Positions 25,196 through 37,370 of a stretch of DNA of 64,000 bases are shown piece by piece. The first letter of the stretch is position 1. Every line of letters starts with the position of its first letter. A program made the position numbers and the translations under genes. The stretch is from Amblyomma americanum. Its lineage: Eukaryota > Arthropoda > Arachnida > Ixodida > Ixodidae. The DNA is taken from NCBI RefSeq assembly GCF_052857255.1, contig NC_135505.1:21934269-21998268 (forward strand), in the 5' to 3' direction. The notes under the pieces are model-generated. The model saw only the letters and a list, made by a program, of their open reading frames with translations. It searched no databases and was not told where the DNA came from.

Positions 25196-27865
25196 GATAC
25201 ATCGTTTTAGATCGAAACTAGCAAAATTCACGAGCATAGATTTTACAAGTCGTCGAAGAGTAGACGAGAAAAGGGTGTAAACTTTTTCTCCCAGAACTGT
25301 GCGAAAACTTGTATTCCGGCTCAAAACAACGCGATACATCGTTTTAGATCGAAACTTGCAAAATTAACGAGCATCGATTTTACAAGTCGTCGAAGAGTAG
25401 ACGAGAGATAGGTGTAAACGTTTTCTCTCAGAACTGCGCGAAACCTTGTATTCCGGTTCAAAACAACGGGATACATCGTTTTAGATTGAAACTAGCAAAT
25501 TTCACGAGCATCGATATTACAAGTCGTCGAAGAGTAGACGAGAGAAAGGCGTAAACTTTTTCTCTCAGAACTGCGCGAAAACGTGTATTCCGGCTCAAAA
25601 CAACGGGATACATCGTTTTAGATCGAAACTAGCAAAATTCACGAGCATCGATTTTACAAGTCATCGAAGAGTAGACGAGAGAAAGGTGTAAGCTTTTTCT
25701 CTCATAACTGCACGATAACTTGTTTTCCGGCTCAAAACAACGGGATACATCGTTTTAGATAGAAACTAGCAAGATACACGAGCATCGATTTTACTAGTCG
25801 TCGAAGAGTAGACGAGAGAAAGGTGTAAACGTTTTCTGTCAGAACTTCGCGAAAACTTGTATTCCAGCTTAAGACAACGGGATACATCGTTTTAGATCGA
25901 AACTAGACAGATTCACGAGCATCGATTTTACAAGTCGTCGAAGAGTAGACGAGAGAAAGGTGTAAACGTTTTCTGTCAGAACTTCGCGAAAACTTGTATT
26001 CCGGCTAAAAACAACCGGATACATCGTTTTAGATCGAAACTAGCAAAATTCACGAGCATCGATTTTACAAGTCGTCGAAGAGTAGACGAGAGAAAGGTGC
26101 AAACTTTTTCTCTCAGAACTGCGCGAAAACTTGTATTCCGGCTCAAAACAACGGGATACATCGTTGTAGATCGAAACTAGCAAAATTCACGAGCATAGAT
26201 TTTACAAGTCGTCGAACAGTAGACGAGAAAAAGGTGTAAACTTTTTCTCCCAGAACTGTGCGAAAACTTGTATTCCGGCTCAAAACAACGCGATACATCG
26301 TTTTAGATCGAAACTAGCAAAATTAACGAGCATCGATTTTACAAGTCGTCGAAGAGTAGACGAGAGATAGGTGTAAAGGTTTTCTCTCAGAACTGCGCGA
26401 AACCTTGTATTCCGGTTCAAAACAACGGGATACATCGTTTTAGATTGAAACTAGCAAATTTCACGAGCATCGATTTTACAAGTCGTCGAAGAGTAGACGA
26501 GAGAAAGGTGTAAACGTTTTCTCTCAGAACTGCGTGAACACTTGTATTCCGGCTCAAAACAACGCGATACATCGTTTTAGATCGAAACTAGCAAAATTAA
26601 CGAGCATCGATTTTACAAGTCGTCGAAGAGTAGACGAGAGATAGGTGTAAAGGTTTTCTCTCAGAACTGCGCGAAACCTTGTATTCCGGTTCAAAACAAT
26701 GGGATACATCGTTTTAGATTGAAACTAGCAAATTTCACGAGCATCGATTTTACAAGTCGTCGAAGAGTAGACGAGAAAAAGGTGTAAACTTTTTCTCTCA
26801 GAACTGCGCGATAACTTGTATTCCAGCTCAAGACAACGGGATACATCGTTTTAGATCGAAACTAGCAAATTTCACGAGCATCGATTTTACAAGTCGTCGA
26901 AGAGTAGACGAGAGAAAGGTGTAAACGTTTTCTCTCAGAACTGCGTGAACACTTGTAATCCGGCTCAAAACAAAGGGATACATTGTTTTAGATCAAAACT
27001 AGCAATATTCACGAGCATCGATTTTACAAGTCGTCGAAGAGTAGACGAGAAAAAGGTGTAAACTTTTTCTCTCAGAACTGCGCGAAAACTTGTATTCCAG
27101 CTCAAGACAACGGGATACATCGTTTTAGATCGAAACTAGACAGATTCACGAGCATCGTTTTTACAAGTCGTCTAAGAGAAGACGAGAGAAAGTTGTAAAA
27201 TTTTCTCTCAGAACTGCGCGAAAACTTGTATTCCGGCTCAAAACAACGGGATACATCGTTTAGATCGAAACTAGCAAGATTCACGAGCATCGATTTTACA
27301 AGTCGTCGAAGAGTAGACGAGAGAAAGGTGCAAACGTTTTCTCTCAGAACTGCGCGAAAACTTGTAATCTGGCTGAAAATAACGAGATACATCGTTTTAG
27401 ATCGAAACTAGCAAGATTCACGAGCATCGATTTTACAAGTCGTCGAAGAGTAGACGACAGAAAGGTGGTAAATTTTTCTCTCAGAACTGCGCGAAAACTT
27501 GTATTCCGGCTCAAAACAAAGGGATACATCTTTTTAGATCGAAACTAGCAAGAATCACGAGCATCGATTTTACAAGTCGTCGAAGAGTAGACGAGAAAAA
27601 GGTGTAAACTTTTTCTCTCAGAACTGCGCGAAAACTTGTATTCCAGCTCAAGACAACGGGATACATCGTTTTAGATCGAAACTAGACAGATTCACGAGCA
27701 TCGATTTTACAAGTCGTCGAAGAGTAGACGAGAGAAAGGTGTAAACGTTTTCTGTCAGAACTTCGCGAAAACTTGTATTCCGGCTAAAAACAACGGGATA
27801 CATCGTTTTAGATTGAAACTAGCAAAATTCACGAGCATCGATTTTACAAGTCGTCGAAGAGTAGA
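25196..27865 (+). repeat. Mixed monomers with the most diverged units
   Basis: About 19 to 20 monomers with shorter internal repeats. A series with gcatagatttt and tctcccagaactgtgcg occurs at about 25.2-25.5 and 26.16-26.46 kb, 959 bp (7 monomers) apart. The gagataggtgtaaagg class at 26366 recurs at 26640, a 274-bp dimer duplication. The monomers at about 25.68-25.86 kb are unusually diverged (gtaagct, ctgcacgataacttgttttcc, agatagaaac, agatacacg, tttactagtcg). At 26.8-27.4 kb the ccagctcaagac / gagaagacgag / gctgaaaataac series resembles 23.5-24.1 kb. Confidence 0.8.
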
Positions 27866-30800
27866 CGAGAGAAAGGTGTAAACTTTTTCTCTCAGAACTG
27901 CGCGAAAACTTGTATTCCGGCTCAAAACAACGGGACACATCGTTTTAGAACGAAAGTAGCAAGATTCATGAGCTTCGATTTTTCAAGTCATCGAAGAGTA
28001 GACGAGAGAAAGGTGTAAACTTCTTCTCTCAGAACTGCGCGAAAACTTATATTGCGGCTCAAAACAACGGGATACATCGTTTTATACCGAAACTAGCAAG
28101 ATTCACGAGCATCAATTTTCAAGTCGTCGAAGAGCAGACGAGAAAAAGGTGCGAACTTTTTCTCTCAGAACTGCGCGAAAACTTGTAATCCGGCTCAAAA
28201 CAACGGGATACATCGTTTTAGATCGAAACTAGCAAAATTCACGAGCATCGATTTTACAAGTCATCGAAGAGTAGACGAGAAAAAGGTGTAACTCTCAGAA
28301 CTGCGCGAAAGCTTGTATTCCAGCTCAGAACAACGGGATACATCGTTTTAGATCGAAACTAGCAAGATTCACGAGCATCGATTTAACAAGTCGTCGAAGA
28401 GTAGACGAGAGAAAGGTGTAAACGTTTTTTCTCTCAGTACTGCGCGAAAACTTGTATTCAGACTCAAAACAACGGGTTACATCGTTTTAGATCGAAACTA
28501 GCAAGATTCACGAGCATCGATTTTACAAGTCGTCGAAGAGTAGAGGAGAGAAAGGTGTAAACTTTTTCTCTCAGAACTGCGCGAAAACTTGTATTCCGGC
28601 TCAAAACAATGGGATACATCGTTTTAGATCGAAACTAGCAAGATTCACGAGCATCGATTTTACAAGTCCTCGAAGAGTAGACGAGAGAATGGTGCAAACT
28701 TTTTCTTTCAGAACTGTGCTAAAACTTGTATTCCGGCTCAAAACAAAGGGATACATCGTTTTAGATCGAAACTAGCAAGATTCACGAGCATCGATTTTAC
28801 AAGTCGTCGAAGAGTAGACGAGTGAAAGGTGTAAACTTTTTCTCTCATTACAGCGCGAAAACTTGTATTCCGGCTCAGAACAACGGGATACATCGTTTTA
28901 GATCGAAACTAGCAAGATTCACGAGCATCGATTTTACAAGTCGTCGAAAAGTACACGAGAAAAAGGTGCAAATTTTTTCTCTCAGAACTGCGCGAGAAGT
29001 TGTATTCCGGCTCAAAACAACGGGATACATCGTTTTAGATCGAAACTAGCAAGATTCACGAGCATCGATTTTACAAGTCGTCGAAGAGTAGACGAGAGAA
29101 TGGTGCAAACTTTTTCTTTCAGAACTGCGCTAAAACTTGTATTCCGGCTCAAAACAAAGGGATACATCGTTTTAGGTCGAAACTAGCAAGAATCACGAGC
29201 ATCGATTTTACAAGTCGTCGAAGAGTAGAGGAGAGAAAGGTGTAAACTTTTTCTCTCAGAACTGCGCGAAAACTTGTATTCCGGCTCAAAACAACGGGAT
29301 ACATCGTTTTAGATCGAAACTAGCAAGATTCACGAGCATCGATTTTACAAGTCGTCGAAGAGTAGACGAGAGAATGGTGCAAACTTTTTCTTTCAGAACT
29401 GCGCTAAAACTTGTATTCCGGCTCAAAACAAAGGGATACATCGTTTTAGGTCGAAACTAGCAAGAATCACGAGCATCGATTTTACAAGTCGTCGAAGAGT
29501 AGAGGAGAGAAAGGTGTAAACTTTTTCTCTCAGAACTGCGCGAAAACTTGTATTCCGGCTCAAAACAACGGGATACATCGTTTTAGATCGAAACTAGCAA
29601 GATTCACGAGCATCGATTTTACAAATCGTCGAAGAGTAGACGAGAGAAAGGTGTAAACTTTTTCTCTCAGAACTGCGCGAAAACTTGTATTCCGGCTCAA
29701 AACAACGGGACACATCGTTTTAGAACGAAAGTAGCAAGATTCATGAGCTTCGATTTTTCAAGTCATCGAAGAGTAGACGAGAGAAAGGTGTAAACTTCTT
29801 CTCTCAGAACTGCGCGAAAACTTATATTGCGGCTCAAAACAACGGGATACATCGTTTTATACCGAAACTAGCAAGATTCACGAGCATCAATTTTCAAGTC
29901 GTCGAAGAGCAGACGAGAAAAAGGTGCGAACTTTTTCTCTCAGAACTGCGCGAAAACTTGTAATCCGGCTCAAAACAACGGGATACATCGTTTTAGATCG
30001 AAACTAGCAAAATTCACGAGCATCGATTTTACAAGTCATCGAAGAGTAGACGAGAAAAAGGTGTAACTCTCAGAACTGCGCGAAAGCTTGTATTCCAGCT
30101 CAGAACAACGGGATACATCGTTTTAGATCGAAACTAGCAAGATTCACGAGCATCGATTTAACAAGTCGTCGAAGAGTAGACGAGAGAAAGGTGTAAACGT
30201 TTTTTCTCTCAGTACTGCGCGAAAACTTGTATTCAGACTCAAAACAACGGGTTACATCGTTTTAGATCGAAACTAGCAAGATTCACGAGCATCGATTTTA
30301 CAAGTCGTCGAAGAGTAGAGGAGAGAAAGGTGTAAACTTTTTCTCTCAGAACTGCGCGAAAACTTGTATTCCGGCTCAAAACAATGGGATACATCGTTTT
30401 AGATCGAAACTAGCAAGATTCACGAGCATCGATTTTACAAGTCCTCGAAGAGTAGACGAGAGAATGGTGCAAACTTTTTCTTTCAGAACTGTGCTAAAAC
30501 TTGTATTCCGGCTCAAAACAAAGGGATACATCGTTTTAGATCGAAACTAGCAAGATTCACGAGCATCGATTTTACAAGTCGTCGAAGAGTAGACGAGTGA
30601 AAGGTGTAAACTTTTTCTCTCATTACAGCGCGAAAACTTGTATTCCGGCTCAGAACAACGGGATACATCGTTTTAGATCGAAACTAGCAAGATTCACGAG
30701 CATCGATTTTACAAGTCGTCGAAAAGTACACGAGAAAAAGGTGCAAATTTTTTCTCTCAGAACTGCGCGAGAAGTTGTATTCCGGCTCAAAACAACGGGA

Positions 30801-31125
30801 TACATCGTTTTAGATCGAAACTAGCAAGATTCACGAGCATCGATTTTACAAGTCGTCGAAGAGTAGACGAGAGAATGGTGCAAACTTTTTCTTTCAGAAC
30901 TGCGCTAAAACTTGTATTCCGGCTCAAAACAAAGGGATACATCGTTTTAGGTCGAAACTAGCAAGAATCACGAGCATCGATTTTACAAGTCGTCGAAGAG
31001 TAGAGGAGAGAAAGGTGTAAACTTTTTCTCTCAGAACTGCGCGAAAACTTGTATTCCGGCTCAAAACAACGGGATACATCGTTTTAGATCGAAACTAGCA
31101 AGATTCACGAGCATCGATTTTACAA
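27866..31125 (+). repeat. 1,775-bp tandem duplication (two copies)
   Basis: The stretch from about 27866 to 29350 is repeated at about 29641 to 31125, offset 1,775 bp (13 x 137 minus 6). Landmarks are gggacacatcg (27932 and 29707), ggtgtaactctcag (about 28288 and 30063), cgttttttctctcagtactg (about 28427 and 30202) and ctcattacag (28846 and 30621). Shared rare variants include gagcttcgattttt, cttatattgcgg and cagactcaaaac. The segment 29350-29640 between them is a 274-bp dimer repeat of what precedes it. Confidence 0.93.
29064..29620 (+). repeat. 274-bp dimer duplication at the junction
   Basis: The two-monomer block with gagaatggtgc, ctttcag, gctaaaac, aaagggatac, ttaggtcg and then gtagaggag occurs at about 29.07-29.34 and again at 29.34-29.62 kb. 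The tggtgc landmark is at 29101 and 29375. The second 1,775-bp copy has only one such dimer before it proceeds to the tctcgcag monomer. Confidence 0.88.
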
Positions 31126-31543
31126 ATCGTCGAAGAGTAGACGAGAGAAAGGTGTAAATTTTTTCTCGCAGAACTGCGCGAAAACTTGTGTTCCGGCTCA
31201 AAACAACGGGATAGATCGTTTAAGATCGAAACTAGCAATATTCACGAGCATCGATTTTACAAGTCGTCGAAGAGTAGACGAGAGAAAGCTGTAAACTTTT
31301 TCTCTCAGAACAGCGCGAAAACTTGTATTCCGTTTCAAAACAACGAGATACATCGTTTTAGATCCAAACTAGCAAGATTCGCGAGCATCGGTTTTTGAAG
31401 TCCTCGAAGAGTAGACGAGAGAAAGGTGTAAACTTTTTCTCTCAGAACTGCGCGAAAACTTTAATTCCGGCTCAAAACAACGGGATACATCGTTTTAGAT
31501 CGAAACTAGCAAGATTCACGAGCATCGATTTTACAAGTCGTCG
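30585..31543 (+). repeat. 959-bp heptamer HOR unit, single
   Basis: One complete heptamer (ctcattacag near 30621, tctcgcag near 31165, gtgttccgg near 31190, gattcgcg near 31375, ctttaattccgg near 31460), matching 9658-10616 at offset 20,927. A cgagaagttg change in its second monomer is shared with the truncated copy at about 28.99 kb, which fixes the order of events: this variant predates the 1,775-bp duplication. Confidence 0.85.
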
Positions 31544-32319
31544 AAGAGTAGACGAGTGAAAGGTGTAAACTTTTTCTCTCAGAACTGCGCGACAACTTGT
31601 ATTCCGGCTCAGAACAACGGGATACATCGTTTTAGACCGAAACTAACAAAATTCACGGGCATCGATTTTACAAGTCGTCGAAGAGTAGACGAGAAAAAGG
31701 TGCAAACTTTTTCTCTCAGAACTGCGCGAAAACTTGTATTCCGGCTCAAAACAACGGGATACATCGTTTTAAATCGACACTAGCAAGAATCACGAGCATC
31801 GATTTTACAAGTCGTCGAAGAGTAGAGGAGAGAAAGGTGTAAACTTTTTCTCTCAGAACTGCGCGAAAACTTGTTCCGGCTCAAAACCACGGGATACATC
31901 GTTTTAGATCGAAACTAGCAAGATTCACGAGCATCGATTTTTCAAGTCATCGAAGAGTAGACGAGAGAAAGGTGTAAACTTCTCTCAGAACTGCGCTAAA
32001 ACTTGTATTCCGGTTCAAAACAACGGGATACATCGTTTTAGACCGAAACTAGCAAGATTCACGAGCATCGATTTTCAAGTCGTCGAAGAGTAGACGAGAG
32101 AAAGGTGTAAACTTTTTCTCTCAGTACTGCGCGAAAACTTGTATTCCTGCTCAGAACAACGGTATACATCGTTTTAGACCGAAACTAACAAAATTCACGA
32201 GCATCGATTTTACAAGTCGTCGAAGAGTAGACGAGAGAAAAGTGTAAACTTTTTCTCTCATAACTGCGCGAAAACTTGTATTCCGGCTCAAAACAACGGT
32301 ATACATCGTTTTAGATCGA

Positions 32320-35300
32320 AACTAGCAAAATTCACGAGCATCGTTTTTACAAGTCGTCGAAGAATAGACGAGAAAAAGGTGTAAACTTTTTCTCTCAGAA
32401 CTGTGCGAAAACTTTTATTCCGGATCAAAACAACAGGATATATCGTTTTAGATCGAAACTAGCAAAATTAACGAGCATCGATTTTACAAGTCGTCGAACA
32501 GTACACGAGAGATAGGTGCAAATGATTTCTCTCAGAACTGCGCAAAAACTTGTATTCCGGTTCAAAACAACGGGATACATTGTTTTAGATTGAAACTAGC
32601 AAAATTCACGAGCATCGATTTTACAAGTCGTCGAAGAGTAGACGAGAGAAAGGTGTAAACTTTTTCTCTCAGAACTGCGCGAAAACTTGTATTCCGGCTC
32701 AAAACAACGGGATACATCGTATTAGATCGAAACTAGCAAGATTCACGAGCATCGATTTTACAAGTCGTCGAAGAGTAGACGAGAGAAAGGTGCAAACTTT
32801 TTCTCTCAGAACAATCGCGAAAACTTGTATTCCGGCTCAAAACAACGGGATACATCGTTTTAGATCGAAACTAGCAAGATTCACGACCATCGATTTTACA
32901 AGTCGTCGAAGAGTAGACGAGTGAAAGGTGTAAACTTTTTCTCTCAGAACTGCACGAAAACTTGTATTCCGGCTCAGAACAACGGGATACATCGTTTTAG
33001 ACCGAAACTAACAAAATTCACGGGCATCGATTTTACAAGTCCTCGAAGAGTAGACGAGAAAAAGGTGCAAACTTTTTCTCTCAGAACTGCGCGAAAACTT
33101 GTATTCCGGCTCAAAACAACGGGATACATCGTTTTAGATCGAAACTAGCAAGATTCACGAGCATCGATTTTTCAAGTCGTCGAAGAGTAGAGGAGAGAAG
33201 GGTGTAAACTTTTTCTCTCAGAACGGCGCGAAAACTTGTATTCCGGCTCAAAACAACGGGATACATCGTTTTAGATCGAAACTAGCAAAATTCACGAGCA
33301 TCGATTTTACAAGTCGTCGAAGAGTAGAGGAGAGAAAGGTGTAAATTTTTTCTCTCAGAACTGCGCGAAAACTTGTATTCCGGCTCAAAACAACGAGATA
33401 CATCGTTTTAGATCAAAACTAGCAAGATTCACGAGCATCGATTTTACAAATCGTCGAAGAGTAGACGAGAGAAAGGTGTAAATTATTTCTCTCAGAACTG
33501 CGCGAAAACTTGTGTTCCGGCTCAAAACAACGGTATACATCGTTTTAGATCGAAACTAGCAAAATTCACGAGCATCGTTTTTACAAGTCGTCGAAGAATA
33601 GACGAGAAAAAGGTGTAAACTTTTTCTCTCCGAACTGTGCGAAAACTTTTATTCCGGATCAAAACAACAGGATATATCGTTTTAGATCGAAACTAGCAAA
33701 ATTAACGAGCATCGATTTTACAATTCGTCGAACAGTAGACGAGAGATAGGTGCAAATGATTTCTCTCAGAACTGCGCAAAAACTTGTATTCCGGTTCAAA
33801 ACAACGGGATACATTGTTTTAGATTGAAACTAGCAAAATTCACGAGCATCGATTTTACAAGTCGTCGAAGAGTAGACGAGAGAAAGGTGTAAACTTTTTC
33901 TCTCAGAACTGCGCGAAAACTTGTATTCCGGCTCAAAACAACGGGATACATCGTATTAGATCGAAACTAGCAAGATTCACGAGCATCGATTTTACAAGTC
34001 GTCGAAGAGTAGACGAGAGAAAGGTGCAAACTTTTTCTCTCAGAACAGGCGCGAAAACTTGTATTCCGGCTCAAAACAACGGGATACATCGTTTTAGATC
34101 GAAACTAGCAAGATTCACGAGCATCGATTTTACAAGTCGTCGAAGAGTAGACGAGTGAAAGGTGTAAACTTTTTCTCTCAGAACTGCGCGAAAACTTGTA
34201 TTCTGGCTCAGAACAACGGGATACATCGTTTTAGACCGAAACTAACAAAATTCACGGGCATCGATTTTACAAGTCCTCGAAGAGTAGACGAGAAAAAGGT
34301 GCAAACTTTTTCTCTCAGAACTGCGCGAAAACTTGTATTCCGGCTCAAAACAACGGGATACATCGTTTTAGATCGAAACTAGCAAGATTCACGAGCATCG
34401 ATTTTTCAAGTCGTCGAAGAGTAGAGGAGAGAAGGGTGTAAACTTTTTCTCTCAGAACGGCGCGAAAACTTGTATTCCGGCTCAAAACAACGGGATACAT
34501 CGTTTTAGATCGAAACTAGCAAAATTCACGAGCATCGATTTTACAAGTCGTCGAAGAGTAGAGGAGAGAAAGGTGTAAATTTTTTCTCTCAGAACTGCGC
34601 GAAAACTTGTATTCCGGCTCAAAACAACGAGATACATCGTTTTAGATCGAAACTAGCAAGATTCACGAGCATCGATTTTACAAATCGTCGAAGAGTAGAC
34701 GAGAGAAAGGTGTAAATTATTTCTCTCAGAACTGCGCGAAAACTTGTATTCCGGCTCAAAACAACGGGATACATCGTTTTAGATCGAAACTAGCAAAATT
34801 CACGAGCATCGATTTTACAAGTCGTCGAAGAGTAGAGGAGAGAAAGGTGTAAACTTTTTCTCTCAGAACTGCGCGAAAACTTGTATTCCGGCTCAAAACA
34901 ACGAGATACATCGTTTTAGATTGAAACTAGCAAAATTCACGAGCATCGATTTTACAAGTCGTCGAAGATTAGAGGAGAGAAATGTGTAAACTTTTTCTCT
35001 CAGAACTTCGCGAAAACTTGTGTTCCGGCTCAAAACAACGGGATACATCGTTTTAGATCGAAACTAGCAAAATTCACGAGCATCAATTTTACAAGTCGTC
35101 GAAGAGTAGAGGAGAGAAAGGTGTAAATTTTTTCTCTCAGAACTGCGCGAAAACTTGTATTCCGGCTCAAAACAACGAGATACATCGTTTTAGATCGAAA
35201 CTAGCAAGATTCACGATCATAGATTTTACAAGTCGTCGATGAGTAGAGGAGAGAAAGGTGTAAACTTTTTCTCTCATTACAGCGCGAAAACTTGTATTCC

Positions 35301-37370
35301 GGCTCAAAAAAACGGGCTACATCGTTTTAGATCGAAACTAGCAAGATTCACGAGCATCGATTTTACAAGTCGTCGAAAAGTACACGAGAGAAAGGTGCAA
35401 ATTTTTTATCTCAGAACTGCGCGAAAAGTTGTATTCCGGCTCAAAACAACGGGATACATCGTTTTAGATCGAAACTAGCAAGATTCACGAGCATCGATTT
35501 TACAAGTCGTCGAAGAGTAGACGAGAGAAAGGTGCAAACTTTTTCTTTCAGAACTGTGCTAAATCTTGTATTCCGGCTCAAAACAAAGGGATACATCGTT
35601 TTAGATCGAAACTAGCAAGAATCACGAGCATCGATTTTACAAGTCGTCGAAGAGTAGAGGAGAAAAAGGTGTAAACTTTTTCTCTCAGAACTGCGCGAAA
35701 ACTTGTATTCCGGCTCAAAACAACGGGATACATCGTTTTAGATCGAAACTAGCAAGATTCACGAGCATCGATTTTACAAATCGTCGAAGAGTAGACGAGA
35801 GAAAGGTGTAAATTTTTTCTCGCAGAACTGCGCGAAAACTTGTGTTCCGGCTCAAAACAACGGGATAGATCGTTTAAGATCGAAAATAGCAATATTCACG
35901 AGCATCGATTTTACAAGTCGTCGAAGAGTAGACGAGAGAAAGCTGTAAACTTTTTCTCTCAGAACAGCGCGAAAACTTGTATTCCGTTTCAAAACAACGA
36001 GATACATCGTTTTAGATCGAAACTAGCAAGATTCGCGAGCATCGGTTTTTGAAGTCCTCGAAGAGTAGACGAGAAAAAGGTGTAAACTTTTTCTCTCAGA
36101 ACTGCTAGAAAACTTCAATTCCGGCTCAAAACAACGGGATACATCGTTTTAGATCGAAACTAGCAAGATTCACGAGCATCGATTTTAAAGGTCGTCGAAG
36201 AGTAGACGAGTGAAAGGTGTAAACTTTTTCTCTCATTACAGCGCGAAAACTTGTATTCCGGCTCAGAACAACGGGATACATCGTTTTAGATCGAAACTAG
36301 CAAGATTCACGAGCATCGATTTTACAAGTCGTCGAAAAGTACACGAGAAAAAGGTGCAAATTTTTTCTCTCAGAACTGCGCGAAAAGTTGTATTCCGGCT
36401 CAAAACAACGGGATACATCGTTTTAGATCGAAACTAGCAAGATTCACGAGCATCGATTTTACAAGTCGTCGAAGAGTAGACGAGAGAATGGTGCAAACTT
36501 TTTCTTTCAGAACTGCGCTAAAACTTGTATTCCGGCTCAAAACAAAGGGATACATCGTTTTAGGTCGAAACTAGCAAGAATCACGAGCATCGATTTTACA
36601 AGTCGTCGAAGAGTAGAGGAGAGAAAGGTGTACACTTTTTCTCTCAGAACTGCGCGAAAACTTGTATTCCGGCTCAAAACAACGGGATACATCGTTTTAG
36701 ATCGAAACTAGCAAGATTCACGAGCATCGATTTTACAAATCGTCGAAGAGTAGACGAGAGAAAGGTGTAAATTTTTTCTCGCAGAACTGCGCGAAAACTT
36801 GTGCTCCGGCTCAAAACAACGGGATAGATCGTTTAAGATCGAAACTAGCAATATTCACGAGCATCGATTTTACAAGTCGTCGAAGAGTAGACGAGAGAAA
36901 GCTGTACACTTTTTCTCTCAGAACAGCGCGAAAATTTGTATTTCGTTTCAAAACAACGAGATACATCGTTTTAGATCGAAACTAGCAAGATTCGCGAGCA
37001 TCGGTTTTTGAAGTCCTCGAAGAGTAGACGAGAGAAAGGTGTAAACTTTTTCTCTCAGAACTGCGCGAAAACTTTAATTCCGGCTCAAAACAACGGGATA
37101 CATCGTTTTAGATCGAAACTAGCAAGATTCACGAGCATCGATTTTACAAGTCGTCGAAGAGTAGACGAGTGAAAGGTGTAAACTTTTTCTCTCAGAACTG
37201 CGCGAAAACTTGTATTCCGGCTCAGAACAACGGGATACATCGTTTTAGACCGAAACTAACAAAATTCACGGGCATCGATTTTACAAGTCCTCGAAGAGTA
37301 GACGAGAAAAAGGTGCAAACTTTTTCTCTCAGAACTGCGCGAAAACTTGTATTCCGGCTCAAAACAACGG
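32320..37370 (+). repeat. 5-kb distant copy of the 5.78-10.83 kb segment
   Basis: Landmarks across this block match those at 5.78-10.83 kb at a constant offset of exactly 26,540 bp: 5881/32421, 5971/32511, 6381/32921, 7205/33745, 7615/34155, 8699/35239, 9300/35840, 9670/36210, 10259/36799 and 10629/37169. The two segments therefore have no net length difference over about 5 kb, although scattered substitutions are visible (for example aggcgcg versus aatcgcg near 32812). Left of about 32.3 kb the match switches to the 9.64-11.5 kb segment at offset about 20,926, so the join is a mosaic point. Confidence 0.88.
35239..37156 (+). repeat. Tandem pair of 959-bp heptamer HOR units
   Basis: Units begin near 35239 and 36198, with the first/second subtype markers (gaaaatagc then gtgctccgg) in the same order as at 8.70-10.62 kb. 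Private changes include tttttatctcag (about 35407), ctaaatcttg (about 35570), actgctagaaaac (about 36104) and gattttaaagg (about 36184). Confidence 0.86.
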
